This document shows, one piece after another, positions 12,276 through 22,435 of a DNA stretch of 58,463 nucleotides. The DNA comes from Spongospora subterranea f. sp. subterranea (taxonomy: Eukaryota > Endomyxa: Phytomyxea > Phytomyxea > Plasmodiophorida). The notes below the pieces were generated by a model that saw only the letters and a program-made list of their open reading frames with translations, did no database searches and was not told where the DNA came from. Both the position numbers and the translations under genes were made by a program. The stretch spans positions 1 through 58,463 of the forward strand of contig JAUGWO010000054.1 of assembly GCA_049724395.1 (NCBI GenBank), given 5' to 3'. Numbering within the stretch: the first letter of the stretch is position 1; each line of letters begins with the position of its first letter.

Positions 12276-12950
12276 TGTCTGTTTGTGCAAACGTTGCTTC
12301 AAAATCGGACTGAGAACCCGTTCAATCCCTATCTACATGTTATCACTTTTCGATAGAAGAAGCCTGATATGAATACAATAAACGGCACTTGATTTTGTAT
12401 TTAACCAATCCTGGTTTGTAAAGAGCGAGGTGACCCACAACAGGTGTGAAATCGCGACTCGAACCATCTCGAGGTTCGTTCCCGAACAAAAGAGATCTGC
12501 GATGCTTTTCTGCTCCTTCGACCGAGTTGGTCATCGTTTCTTTATCCCCCAGACGTTTTGTGCCCCGATGACGTGTCGTCTGTGCTGGAGCAGCTGCGCG
12601 AGTGTTCGCTGGTTGTGGTCGTTGCTGATCAATATTGGGCGATGGGGGATGCGTTATATCCTTGGGGGGCCATGGCGTCTCCTGCCAGTGCCGATATTGG
12701 TCCCGTGTAATATGTGTTGGGTGTGTGTGTGTGAGTGTGTGTTGGGTGTGTTGTGTGTGTTGTGTGTGCCCAACCAGTCTGGCAAATCTCCAGTCAGACA
12801 CCACATCACAGACTGGCACCTGGACGACAATCACTGGCCGCATCTGGTCATTTGCCACATTGGGGGTGGTGGATCGGGGTTTTCACCACATATTCACGTC
12901 GATCAGATATCGGGCCCGCGTCTTGCTGCTAGAATCCCTCCTGCAGTTTG
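12276..12950. other. Intergenic stretch with GT-rich microsatellite
   Basis: I see no supported gene here. A GT-rich simple repeat at about 12714-12768 generates long histidine/threonine-rich or cysteine/valine-rich open frames on the two strands, which I regard as artefacts. Confidence 0.6.
12714..12768. repeat. (GT)n-rich microsatellite
   Basis: An interrupted run of gtgtgt with occasional gag and ggg interruptions. Confidence 0.85.
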
Positions 12951-13490
12951 ATGGACGAGCATAATTTCTGGAGAGATGTTCCCATTGATCTTCCCCCAGT
13001 ACGAGTTCTAGCTTTGCACCCGCCGCCTGAACCAGAGCTTGCCCTGGAAATTGTTCCAGGGGAGGCTGGCAACGCCGCGTTCATACTGTCGAGGTACGAG
13101 AGCCTGGTCCTCATATTGCGATCCATATCGACGTATTTCGGCGTCATGCTGTACTGGGCCACCTACTTCGAGATGAGAGCATTACTCCACGACCGGAGCT
13201 TAGCTCGAGAGCCCTTCTCCTCAGACATGCTATATTTCGTCCATGGCGTTGCCCTGTTCTCTGCCCTAGCCGCAGGTGTCGTCCTTCTCTTTGACTCGCG
13301 GTTTTGCTTTCTGCTGTTGACCTCGACCTACCTGGCGCTGCCGTCCCTAGCGGAAAAATCAATACCCCATCTGGTCGCGTCTCCAAGTTTTATGCTCTAC
13401 TATGCCTCTATTCGGGGAAACGGTACGCTTTCGCCCATCCAAATAACCGGATCACCAACATATTTCGACAGGTTTTTCTGCAAATACTAG
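12951..13490 (+). CDS. Predicted multi-pass membrane protein, unrecognised
   Basis: An ATG at 12951 opens a frame of about 179 residues. The first 45 residues are acidic and proline-rich, including HPPPEPELALEIVPGEAG. Three hydrophobic stretches follow, near residues 50-75 (around LRSISTYFGVMLYWATYF), 98-116 (FSALAAGVVLLFD) and 118-138 (CFLLLTSTYLALPSLA). I do not recognise the family. The last 20 or so residues may be intron read-through, so the true C-terminus could lie in a further exon. Confidence 0.55.
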   Translation: MDEHNFWRDVPIDLPPVRVLALHPPPEPELALEIVPGEAGNAAFILSRYESLVLILRSISTYFGVMLYWATYFEMRALLHDRSLAREPFSSDMLYFVHGVALFSALAAGVVLLFDSRFCFLLLTSTYLALPSLAEKSIPHLVASPSFMLYYASIRGNGTLSPIQITGSPTYFDRFFCKY

Positions 13491-13647
13491 AGAACCCGCC
13501 ATGGTAAAGCGTGAAAAAAATTGGACTCGTTGACCTTTTTAACATTTTTGTAGCTCCATGTTGGCTACTTTTCAATTTTTTGTGATATTCCCATTGCGCT
13601 TTTACTGGCGGGTAAGTATTGTGGTTGCCATCTGATACGACGTCGCT

Positions 13648-13875
13648 TTACCTTGGAATCTCAGTAATCGCAATCTCTGTAACGACGCCACCTTGGTCGT
13701 TCTTCACGTTTGCTTTCCCGCTCGCGATCGTGAATTCAGCATCCGGATGCTTCATCATGCCATGCGCGTTCATGGGTCCCCCCATAGGTTGCGAAGATGT
13801 TCTGGTCGGGGAAGGTGGCGCTAAACTCGAAGACGCCGAGATTAGAATCAGGAAGATACAGAAAATCAAAGCCAT
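13648..13875 (-). CDS. Small secreted protein (signal peptide)
   Basis: The minus-strand ATG at 13875 starts MALIFCIFLILISASSSLA, a textbook signal peptide with a short N-region, a 12-residue hydrophobic core and a likely cleavage after SSLA. The mature part is about 55 residues, rich in proline, methionine, serine and glycine, and ends near EIAITEIPR. The final codons can also be read as a splice donor (AAGGTAAAG), so another exon may follow downstream. No cysteines are seen in the mature part and no family is recognised. Confidence 0.55.
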   Translation of the reverse strand: MALIFCIFLILISASSSLAPPSPTRTSSQPMGGPMNAHGMMKHPDAEFTIASGKANVKNDQGGVVTEIAITEIPR

Positions 13876-14036
13876 GGAAATTGTACTGGAACACAATCAT
13901 GTTGTCGTGGGTTTACCCGTCGTATTTAATAACGAACATAATACTATACCTTAAAAATACAGGTTTATTAAAAATTCCAATGGAATCCGTGATGATCGTA
14001 GTGTTTGATAACTTGCGATGATTTGGAAAATTTGCT

Positions 14037-14658
14037 TCATGACGATGACGAAGCAGGTTTATCTTCGGGTTCAGATACAGGAGCGGCATCGGCCACTAAC
14101 TTCTCCAACAGAGAATGTCTGATAGACATTGCCAAAGGAGAGGCCAACTTCTTTTCGTCTGTGTTCAGGATATACTCGTCAAATCCTAGCAACATCATGA
14201 ACCAACAATGCTGTTTTGTTTGTTCTGAACAAGCGGAATACCTCCAGCTTTATCAATGCATCGTAAAACATATGTCGTCATCCTAAACCTCAAGCTTCTT
14301 CCCATGATATCGGACCAAATTCTCTTCGTCTGAACATTCGGGTTCCAGCATCGTCTCGTCCTATGAAATCACCCTGATCAATGCTCCGAACAGGGGTAAC
14401 TTGTTTTTCCAATCGGCACCGTCGTTTGGAGTGGCTGACATTGTTCCCGAATCCCTTCTGGCGTCCCCCGTACAGAGCCCGTGCGGCTCGCCCTGGCATC
14501 GCCCGGGTCATCTCCATCAGCGCCCGCAATGAGGACATGCCTGTTTCTAGGCTACAAGCGCGGCTGGCCACGTTGGTGGCGAAAACAGTCTGAACTGCAC
14601 AATAACGTAACAACTTCGGTGACTGGGACAGATTTACCCCGTGACTTGTGAGTGTCAT
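14037..14658 (-). CDS. Mitochondrial large-subunit ribosomal protein bL28m
   Basis: Three minus-strand exons rebuild the bL28 core. The first ends with ALYGGRQKGFGNNVSHSKRR. After a 58-nt intron the second reads TRRCWNPNVQTKRIWSD and later TTYVLRCIDKAGG. After a 55-nt intron the third reads FDEYILNTDEKKLASPL and ends at a stop at 14037-14039. The GNNVSHSKRRTRR-W-PNVQ signature, and an IDKAGG segment followed by F/L-D-x-Y-L/I-L, are diagnostic for bL28. The N-terminal extension, rich in arginine and poor in acids, suits a mitochondrial precursor. The start is less sure: the first ATG is at 14658, and an internal methionine near SSLRALMEMTRAMPG is possible. It would act in the mitoribosome 50S-type subunit. 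Confidence 0.9.
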
Positions 14659-15494
14659 TTCCTGACGAAGCTTTGACTTGTGGCTTGCCGATAATTATTC
14701 CGAATTTCATCTTCGAATCAGCACATGTTCATCCTTTCTATTGAGAAACAGAGTCTATGCTAAGCTCGGCGTGCAATGCCACTGATGCATAATCAAGCCA
14801 ATCCGGCCTGACGCAGGAATGGCCTGTTCAAACCTCGGGGATCGAACAACATGACGATCCCGCCTTGACAGAATCAATTGGATTCGCCTATGTACCATGG
14901 GACTGTGATTGGGCGATATGAAGCCTATCACCTCACTATCGCAACATCTAAATGGACGAAATTGATCTGCAGGTCATCCAAAATTGTACATCAGCAGAAA
15001 ACCGGGATGATTCTCAACGTAATAATGAGGAATTGCCCTGCCCACGAGTACTCAATGGGTGGAAACTGAGTCGTGGAGCAACCGGAAACCATCTTCAAGA
15101 ATTTCGCGTTATCCTTGATTATAGAGAAAAAATGATTTTGAATATGAACACAGATTATTGATTCAAACTTCAGTAGCATTTAAGCATGACCCAAGAGTGT
15201 AATTTGGTATTTACCTTAACTGACTAAATGGGATGTCAACTGCTCGACTTTTGTGGTGCGTTTTTCAGGCAATGTTTGCGTTGTGCATCACCTTCGGCAG
15301 CGTGCTGGGAAAATGTCATTGCCAAGAAAAAAAAAACAAAAAACGAGAAATCGAACTTCGTCGATCGGAGTCTGCGTCACTGCGTAGCCCCCACGTTAGC
15401 CCAGTTGCAATGTGTACACAACGTGGACTGCACTCGGGTGCACATATATTCACTTGTCGCACTTAAAGAAACATTGTCCTAAAAAGGGATCAAG
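14659..15494. other. Region with only weak coding signals
   Basis: There is no gene I can firmly support. A plus-strand frame at 14952-15161 (69 codons) from an ATG contains mixed charged residues without a family match. A second at 15233-15466 begins with a hydrophobic stretch (ARLLWCVFQAMFALCITFG) that could be a signal peptide, but soon becomes low-quality sequence. Part of the stretch is probably the promoter of the IF1 gene at 15495. Confidence 0.4.
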
Positions 15495-15829
15495 ATGGTA
15501 TTGGTGAAGCTGTTTCGCCATCGACACGTCGCGGTCGGGCAACAATGGCATCGTGTCATTGGAACGCGACTGCGTTGCCTGTCTAACGATTCGTTCAAAA
15601 AGAAAGAAAACGCGGCAGAAACAGATGTAAATATGAAGACTGTGCCAAAAAATGTCGGTCTGACCTGTATCAGTTTATGAACAAGCAAGATCGCGAGGCT
15701 CTAAAATCCCTGTTGGTCAAGCTAACCAAGCAACAGAGCGAGATTGACCCGCTTGACAAAATCTTTCATGATCACAGCACCGAGCTTTCCCCGGCTCTAA
15801 AGGAAGCCCTCAACAAATGGAAAGGCTAA
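15495..15829 (+). CDS. Mitochondrial F1F0-ATPase inhibitor IF1
   Basis: Two exons are split by a 47-nt intron (15627-15673) and encode about 95 residues. Residues 1-30 are rich in arginine and histidine with no acids (MVLVKLFRHRHVAVGQQWHR), a mitochondrial targeting peptide. The joined product then reads DSFKKKENAAETDFMNKQDR followed by EALKSLLVKLTKQQSEIDPL. This follows the yeast Inh1 pattern from memory: DSF-x-K-x-E-x-A-x-E, then a charged helix with E-x-L-x-x-L-x-x-x-L-x-KQ and ID-x-L. IF1 binds F1 at low pH and blocks ATP hydrolysis by ATP synthase. The family match across the splice supports the intron. A search against IF1 profiles would settle it. Confidence 0.75.
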
Positions 15830-16034
15830 GCAATAAACTTCCATCCGACTGCTGGATAAATGGTAAATTGAATCTGAAAGCGTGCAAAAAATGTCGCTAG
15901 GGTTGGTAATATTTAATAATTTATCATGTAAGTTCTGGTGAATTCACAACTGCCTCAACTTCCAGCGGCACTGCTTCTATTGGCGATTCGCCTTTCCTGG
16001 CTATATCGATCTGAATATGCAGACCTATCTCGTA

Positions 16035-19000
16035 TTAGCACAATAGATAAGTGTCATTGTTTTTCTCATCCATCATCTTACCCTCGCTATTGGACCGCCC
16101 TCGTGCAGAAAGAGAATACTTCTCGTCTTGTAAATGCTCCGAGGTTGATACGGTTTTCACTGCCGCCTCGTTGACGTTTTTGACCCATGTTGAATCTAGG
16201 TTAGCGTTTGGTACATGATCCGTTAAGCAGCAGCCTATTTCGCCAATCTTTGAATTGGCATTTGCTGGAGTGCAATATTCCCGGAGGATGGTGGAGTAGC
16301 TAGGTTGATATTTCCTGGAAACACTGGCATCTCATGTTGATTGGGCGAATCAGAAACATGGCAACGCTGGTTCTTACAAGTTCAAAACCAATATAGGGAC
16401 CAAGCACAGCAGAAATGTCAGCAAGTAGTATAAGTAGGCTGTTGGAGTCCCGAACACGAACTCGTTCATCCCATACATATTTGGGGCAATTTTGGGGAAC
16501 CAGCTATTATATGCGACCAGGAAAGCCAGGTAGCACGCGATCCCGGCCATTGAGCAAACGATTGTCGCAACCGTGAGATTCGTACTTTTAACCAGAAACG
16601 AGAGATTGACATTAAGAATGGCAGAGGTTCCTATCCAAGTTCCAAATGTCCACATATCGAGGATCATCCCTGATCCATTAGCTAAATCTCCTTCACTAGG
16701 CGCGAAGAAGATGTGGGCAGAAAAGTAAATCACTAATGAGGATGAAGTTAGACTACAGATAAACCCTACGCTGGTGGAAATCGTACCCAAAGACTGATAT
16801 GTGCCCAGCAACAACCAAAGTAAGAAGATGGAAACACTGAACGTCTTCTGTTGGCGGAAAGCCTTGTAGGCCAACGGATGCTTGAGAAGCGAAGACTCAC
16901 TCACATCCTTCTCAAGAACGCCGGCAACCAACGGCGGTAGCGACGAGAAAAACATGTTGAAGTTGGTGATGATCAAGCTGTCATAAATGCTTTGACCTGA
17001 AAATTGCGAGAAGCAGGCGAACCAGAAAAGTGGTAAGGGATAGAGAAAATTTTTAAAAAAACTAAACAACACGACCTGAGAAATATCAAATGAGTTCACA
17101 CTTGACTGAGAAGATTTGCACTCACTTTCGATGATCTTTGATATGAATATCTGCCATGAACAAATAGAAGCCTCCTCAGGTGATTGAATCGATGTAGAAC
17201 GAAATCGGCGCTTTGAGCAGCTTGGCGACCTTCCCGCCCAATTAGCCCAACGCCAACGTGCGCTCTCCGAATCATACTGACATCGTTGGCCCCGTCCCCG
17301 ATCGCCATCGTCACCCCTTTGAACCGGGACGTGACTAGGGCGACGACGAAGGCTTTCTGTGAAGGTGTCGCCCTGTTGCAAATGATTGTTTCGCACTTCG
17401 CGAACAGCAACAAGAACTTGTCAGCGTAATGCTGGATTGCCATTTCCAGCGTGTTTCCGTTCAGTACCATCGCCAGTTTGTGCTTTTCAGAAGCTTCATC
17501 GGCTTTTCTGATATACCGATCCCTAAATCACAGGAGCAAGTTGGGATCAAGATCAGCCACAATGGTGAGACTAACAGAAGAAAGCCGCATTGCTTGGGGG
17601 TGTCGGCTTGTATGAATATCAGCTTGGAATCTTTGCTGATGATCCGCGACGATCTGCCTATCGTGACGGCCGTCTCCTGCATATCTCCCGTTAGCATCAT
17701 GATGGTCACGCCGGCGTCGAGCAACTGCTGAATCGTCTCAGGAACGAGCTCTTGCAGTTGGTCCTCCACCGATGTCACGCCTAGCAAATGGAGGTCCTTC
17801 TCAATCATTTGAAACGCCTTCTCGATCGCCTTTTCTCGTCCTTGAAGTTGCACAGTTGCCTGTTCGTACACTTTCACGAATTCGCCCAATTTGATCGCGT
17901 CCAACGTTCTCGACGCCATCATCAGTGTGCGCGAACCATGCTTGGCGAACTGAGACAAGTGCTTCTGAGTCTCTGACAGGACCAGTCGATTGCCAGAATC
18001 GGACGCCAATAACGGCTCGATGGTGCTACTGGCTCCCTTCGTATAGAGAACCGTCGACCCATCTGGAACTTGGACAACAACGGTCATTCGGCGGCGATCC
18101 GAAGAGAAGTCCAATTGCGCAACGCGTTTGAAGGTAAACGTGACCGATGGGGCACAATCTAGTTTGATAACCCAAGGTTGTGACGGTCCTGCCGATATCA
18201 GTTTCATCCCGTTCCTGGATAGCGCATCGACAAGGGCGATCTCGTCAGGGCTCGTGGAAACAAACTCGGTTTTTTTCCCGTCGGTTTCCGGTTGAACATC
18301 ATTACAGACCAGCATGGAAAACAGCATATCTTGGGCCGTCTTTTCGGACTTGGAGAACGATTTCTCAGCTAGAACAGCTGACACATCAACAGTATGCGCC
18401 AATTTCAGATTGGTTGAATGTTGTCGTTGGCTCAACGCTGTCAGGTCGTCGACTGGACGATTTTCCGTGATATTGCGGAATGCCCAGTTGATCAAGTTTT
18501 CAAGTGCCAGCGCATTCCTTTGTTGTTCTAAAAATGGGGCGTCAACGAACAGCAAAACAGATGAACGCGCTTGAAACCTGAGGCGTTTGAGAGCCTGTGC
18601 TCGTCCGTTTGTGCTCCAGAAGGAGCACTGGCATTCGCAGATTTGATTTCGATTTTCTGATTGACGGAGATGAACCCATCGGTTGATATACTTGACAGCT
18701 CCATTCGATTACATGTCAATGTCCCTGTCTTGTCAGTGAACAGATATTCTACTTGGCCAAGGTCGTCGTTCAAGTTTGACGATTTAACAGTCGAGTAAAC
18801 TCTCAGGATGCCTTCAGCTTTATCAGCATTGGTGGCTGGGATGGACATGTGCTCGTCCATTTCAATAACCTAAAAAACGACATTCAAACCATTACCTATT
18901 TCCTGTGTGAATCGGTTCCCTACCATTGCTTGTCCAATCTTGACGAAGTCAATTGTCACAAACAACGACACCGGAATCAAGAAAGAATAAAGAATGAAAG

Positions 19001-20170
19001 AAGTAACAAACAATTTGAGCTCGGCCACGAAATTTTGATTCCGTTCGACGCCCATCATGATCATATCGGCGTCGCTCAACGTCTGTACGTTCTGGAAATG
19101 GGATAAGAACACCATGACGAGGCAGAGCGAGAATTCCAAGACCAACGACGCAAGCACGCATTGATTCAGAATCTTCTCAAATGTGGAGAACTTGAAGCGA
19201 ATCGGATTCCGGTTGAGCATTAGTTTGGTCTCAGGTCCGGTTGCAAATACAACCGCAAAAACGAACTGCGTCCCGCGAAGCTTCGCCCCTCGAAGAAGCA
19301 CTTGCCGATCGCCCAGAGGTTTTTTGACGCCATTGGACAGTGTCAACGTCCCTTCGAACCCGTCCAACTGTTTACATGGGTCGCCAGATTCGACTTTCGA
19401 GCCGGATAGAGCAGATAATTGGAACTCTGTAGCGGAGGGCAACGAGTCAGAAGCAATTGTCCCAAGACGCAGCTTCGGCGTGACTTCGCCATCGAGGTTG
19501 GCCGTGTTCACATAGCAGGTGTTGTCGTGTTTCGAGGTCAATAACACGATCAGATCGGCTGGGAATTCCTGACCATCATCAACCCGAATGATATCGCCAA
19601 CGGCGATATTTCCGCTTGCGATTTCCGACAGCTGGCTATTGCTTCCCACTTGTTTGAACACACGTTGGTTAGCGACGCGATCCTCCCGGTGTCGCAGAAA
19701 ATCTTCGTATCCGTCTTTGACCCCTGATATGGCCAAGATGAAGACCAGGGGCATAGCGGTTGTGTACCATGGGTATGGAGCCCAATCCTGAGGTATGCTG
19801 ATGCATATGATCACTAGAAAATAGAAATTGGCGATGCGCCGAAACTGAACAATCATCAATCAACGCAAAACCTGACCGACACGTTCTTTACCTGCTCGAA
19901 AAGGTTTATTGGTAAAAATGTCAGCAGAGTGTACTTTGATGTTCTGATAATGTTTGTCGGAAACATTTTGATGGCGTTTTCCGGTCGATTGTTGATCGAT
20001 ACAGAGCGTGTGACAGCCCTTTTGGCATCTTTCCTGAACTCCGTCGACGATGGAATCTCGGGGACCGAAAACGAGGACGCGACACCGATCGCCGGGGACG
20101 GCGGCTGCGAGATATTGACATCGTCGGCGTGCAGCTGCGACCGGTGCGCACGCTCATCGCCGTCGTCCAT
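16035..20170 (-). CDS. P4-type ATPase (phospholipid flippase)
   Basis: Multi-exon gene encoding about 1,200 residues. The N-terminal block reads [17 protein letters not shown], joined through a 47-nt intron to [12 protein letters not shown], the P4 signature. An actuator domain follows with [12 protein letters not shown], then M3-M4 with IPVSLFVT, the phosphorylation site [13 protein letters not shown] (catalytic Asp), a nucleotide-binding domain, and the hinge [10 protein letters not shown]. About six C-terminal membrane segments precede a cytosolic tail of roughly 90 residues ending at 16035. P4-ATPases move phosphatidylserine or phosphatidylethanolamine to the cytosolic leaflet of Golgi, endosome or plasma membranes, usually with a CDC50 partner. 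The actuator motif reads DGEV where DGET is usual. The start is the ATG at 20170, just before an acidic N-terminus. Confidence 0.93.
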
Positions 20171-20675
20171 CGCGAACAGTAAGACACACAATGGCTCGTG
20201 ATATATTGGGAGTTGAGCTCTCTGTGCCGGTCGAGTATCAAGTATGTATATCCCACACTCCTTCTCTGCCAGAGGCCGACCAATGACCGTCCCTGGGTCA
20301 TTCCTGACCGCCCTTCTTCGGCCGGCGCAACGGGGCACGCTGATCGCCATGACGAACCGAGGTGTGTTTTCGCACAGGCCGATGACATCTGGGAATGCCT
20401 GTTTGTTCAACCGAGAAAAACGCTATTTGCTGTGAAAATCGACAATACTATGTCGATCAGATCAACAATCCGTTATCTTTGAAAAAGGTCTTCGGCAACG
20501 TCAGCCACAACAGAAGAATCTGCTTTTGATTCCAAGAATATCCAGACGCCATCCACAAAACAAAACACGGCAATGGCGATACAGTACTGACTGCTGAGGG
20601 GAAGTGAAACATGAATGGCAACGAGCAATGGTAACGGAACAGGGTTGTACAGTGGCGTTGTATTGTGAAACGTTT

Positions 20676-21269
20676 CTAGGGCAGGACAGTGGATGAGCCC
20701 TTCTTCAAACAACTTCCGACAATGCGACGGGCGAAGGGGACGAAACTCAACGACAGCCAGCACAGTGAGCAGAGTTGGGTAAACACTAGGGCGATCAACA
20801 ACAGCTTGCGTAGGCGGATCGTTTTGTCCATCACTGGAACACCGATTAGATGTCAAGGTGTGTTTGGTCGAACCAGAGAGCACATGACGTACTGAAGGCA
20901 GCATAAAGGGTGATCAGGGTCGCACAGACGTAGATTGAGAAAGCGAAAATTCGGTGCGGCGCTGTCATGGATTTGGCGAGTTTCCTAGCACCGACCATGA
21001 AAAACACGGCCGAAAACAGGAACAGTGCCCCCATAAACGAAAGGATGAAAAATCTTTGCGGCGACAACATGAATCCAAGCGAGCTGATCAAGAATAGGCT
21101 CCCGAACGTCAAACAGCCAAAAAACCCTGTTAAACGCTGAATGCAAAGTCAGGGTCTGATACGCGAAAACAATTTCGAGAACAGTTACGGTTTTATACGA
21201 CAGTGCCGGGCACAATGAGACATTATCAGCATTGCCCGACGATTTCTGCTGACCAAAACCAAACCCCAT
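20676..21269 (-). CDS. SFT2-like vesicle transport protein
   Basis: ATG at 21269 begins MGFGFGQQKSSG. A 52-nt intron joins CPALSYKT to RLTGFFGCLTFGSLF, matching the SFT2 core (C-x-x-L-x-x-KTRL-x-GF). Four membrane helices follow, with FFMVGARKLAKSMTAPHRIF between TM2 and TM3, and a final exon in another frame reads TQLCSLCWLSLSFVPFARR, the typical W-x-SLS-x-x-PFAR ending, before a stop at 20676-20678. SFT2/GOT1-family proteins act in membrane fusion for retrograde traffic to the Golgi. The gene lies about 500 bp upstream of the flippase start on the same strand. It is short (about 155 residues), within the family range. Confidence 0.85.
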
Positions 21270-21389
21270 CAAATTAAATGTTGAAGAATTGGAAAATGGT
21301 CAGAAATGCACTCTGCCGCCGGAACAAGTATAGCAATGAGTCACTCTACAGTTCGGAAGAATACCCAAATTTTTGTAAACAAAAAATAG

Positions 21390-22264
21390 TCAAAGATTGT
21401 CTGGATTTATGATGGTGTAAATATAGAGCTTATTCATTTGTCCAGTCATATATTGACTCAGGTCAATGACAGAATCAGGAATGAATAGTGATGGCAACGG
21501 GAAAACAAAGCTAGCAATGCGGGTTCCATCAGTGCATTTCCTGAGTACTTGTTCGATCACGTCAGTTTGCGCTCTACGACAATCATAAGAAAAAAAAATA
21601 TCACGCAGAATACATTATTCGCACCTCGGCGTCAAAAACATCCATATTATTGAGGCATCATGCACAATCGAATGCACAGACTCATGAAGATAGCTTCCGT
21701 GAACGATAGAGATTCTTGATGAGACCTCATGGTTTCGTTGGCGAAGCATGCTGGCTGAGCGTTCGGCCTGGTCCGCAAGGGCAGAATCCAATTCGACTCC
21801 GATGGCTTTGCAGCCAAACTGTTCCACAGCAGCAATGATGACCCCTACACTGTCAAAGTCATTCCAAGAAAGATGAGACCATAAACGAGAAGCCGTACTT
21901 CCATCGCCACAGCCCAAATCAACGAATACGTCGCATTCTTTGATTCCTAGGTGGAACAAAGCGCCTTTTACGATGGGCTCTGGTGTGGGAACATAAGGAC
22001 ATAGTCGATCGGTGGTGTCGAAAACGGCCTTGTTCCGCCGGCGCGAGATGAACCCTCGAGTTAGGGCTTGTAGACGAATCCTATCATCATCGCGAAAATA
22101 AGCTGATTTCTACATGGCATTTGATGATGGCCAATACACTGATTGCTGGTCCGATATCGTGGCTGGCCCTTCCATTCACCGACCTCCGCAACCCTATCAA
22201 TTGACCGCGACAATGTTATTGCTTCTTCAGTGTCAAAAAGTATCGACGGATTTTCGAATCCCAT
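21390..22264 (-). CDS. Class I SAM-dependent methyltransferase
   Basis: ATG at 22264 begins MGFENPSILFDTEEAITLS. Later exons read CPYVPTPEPIVKGALFHLG, then DVFVDLGCGDGS (motif I, SAM binding), GCKAIGVELD (motif II acidic residue) and ASIIWMFLTP (motif IV). A last exon reads VLRKCTDGTRIASFVFPLP before a stop at 21390. The phrase Y-VPTP-x-x-IV before the DLGCGDG loop and the GTR-x-x-SF block near the end fit a Rossmann-fold protein or small-molecule methyltransferase of the FAM173-like kind. The substrate cannot be told from sequence. Joins between the N-terminal exons are uncertain. Confidence 0.75.
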
Positions 22265-22435
22265 AAGCTAAAATTTCAAAGAAAATTCATTATGGAACTC
22301 CAAGCAAGTATTTCTGAAATCTACAGCTTGGACAATTTTACGATCAGTAGTGTCGATAAAACCTGCATTTGTTGACAACAAAAAAAATCGCATTTAGTCT
22401 AGGTGATTATTGTTTATTTATTTACTCTGTTAATA

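Noticed and set aside
12343-12858. Minus-strand frame of 171 codons rich in His, Thr and Gln
   Set aside because: It depends on the GT microsatellite at 12714-12768 and has no conserved feature.
14005-14286. Plus-strand frame faintly resembling an ARL2BP/BART domain
   Set aside because: The minus strand encodes the C-terminal exons of bL28m (IDKAGG...FDEYIL...), which explains the sequence far better.
16374-17396. A separate membrane protein gene on the minus strand
   Set aside because: It is the C-terminal membrane domain of the P4-ATPase, continuous with the GDGANDV exon.
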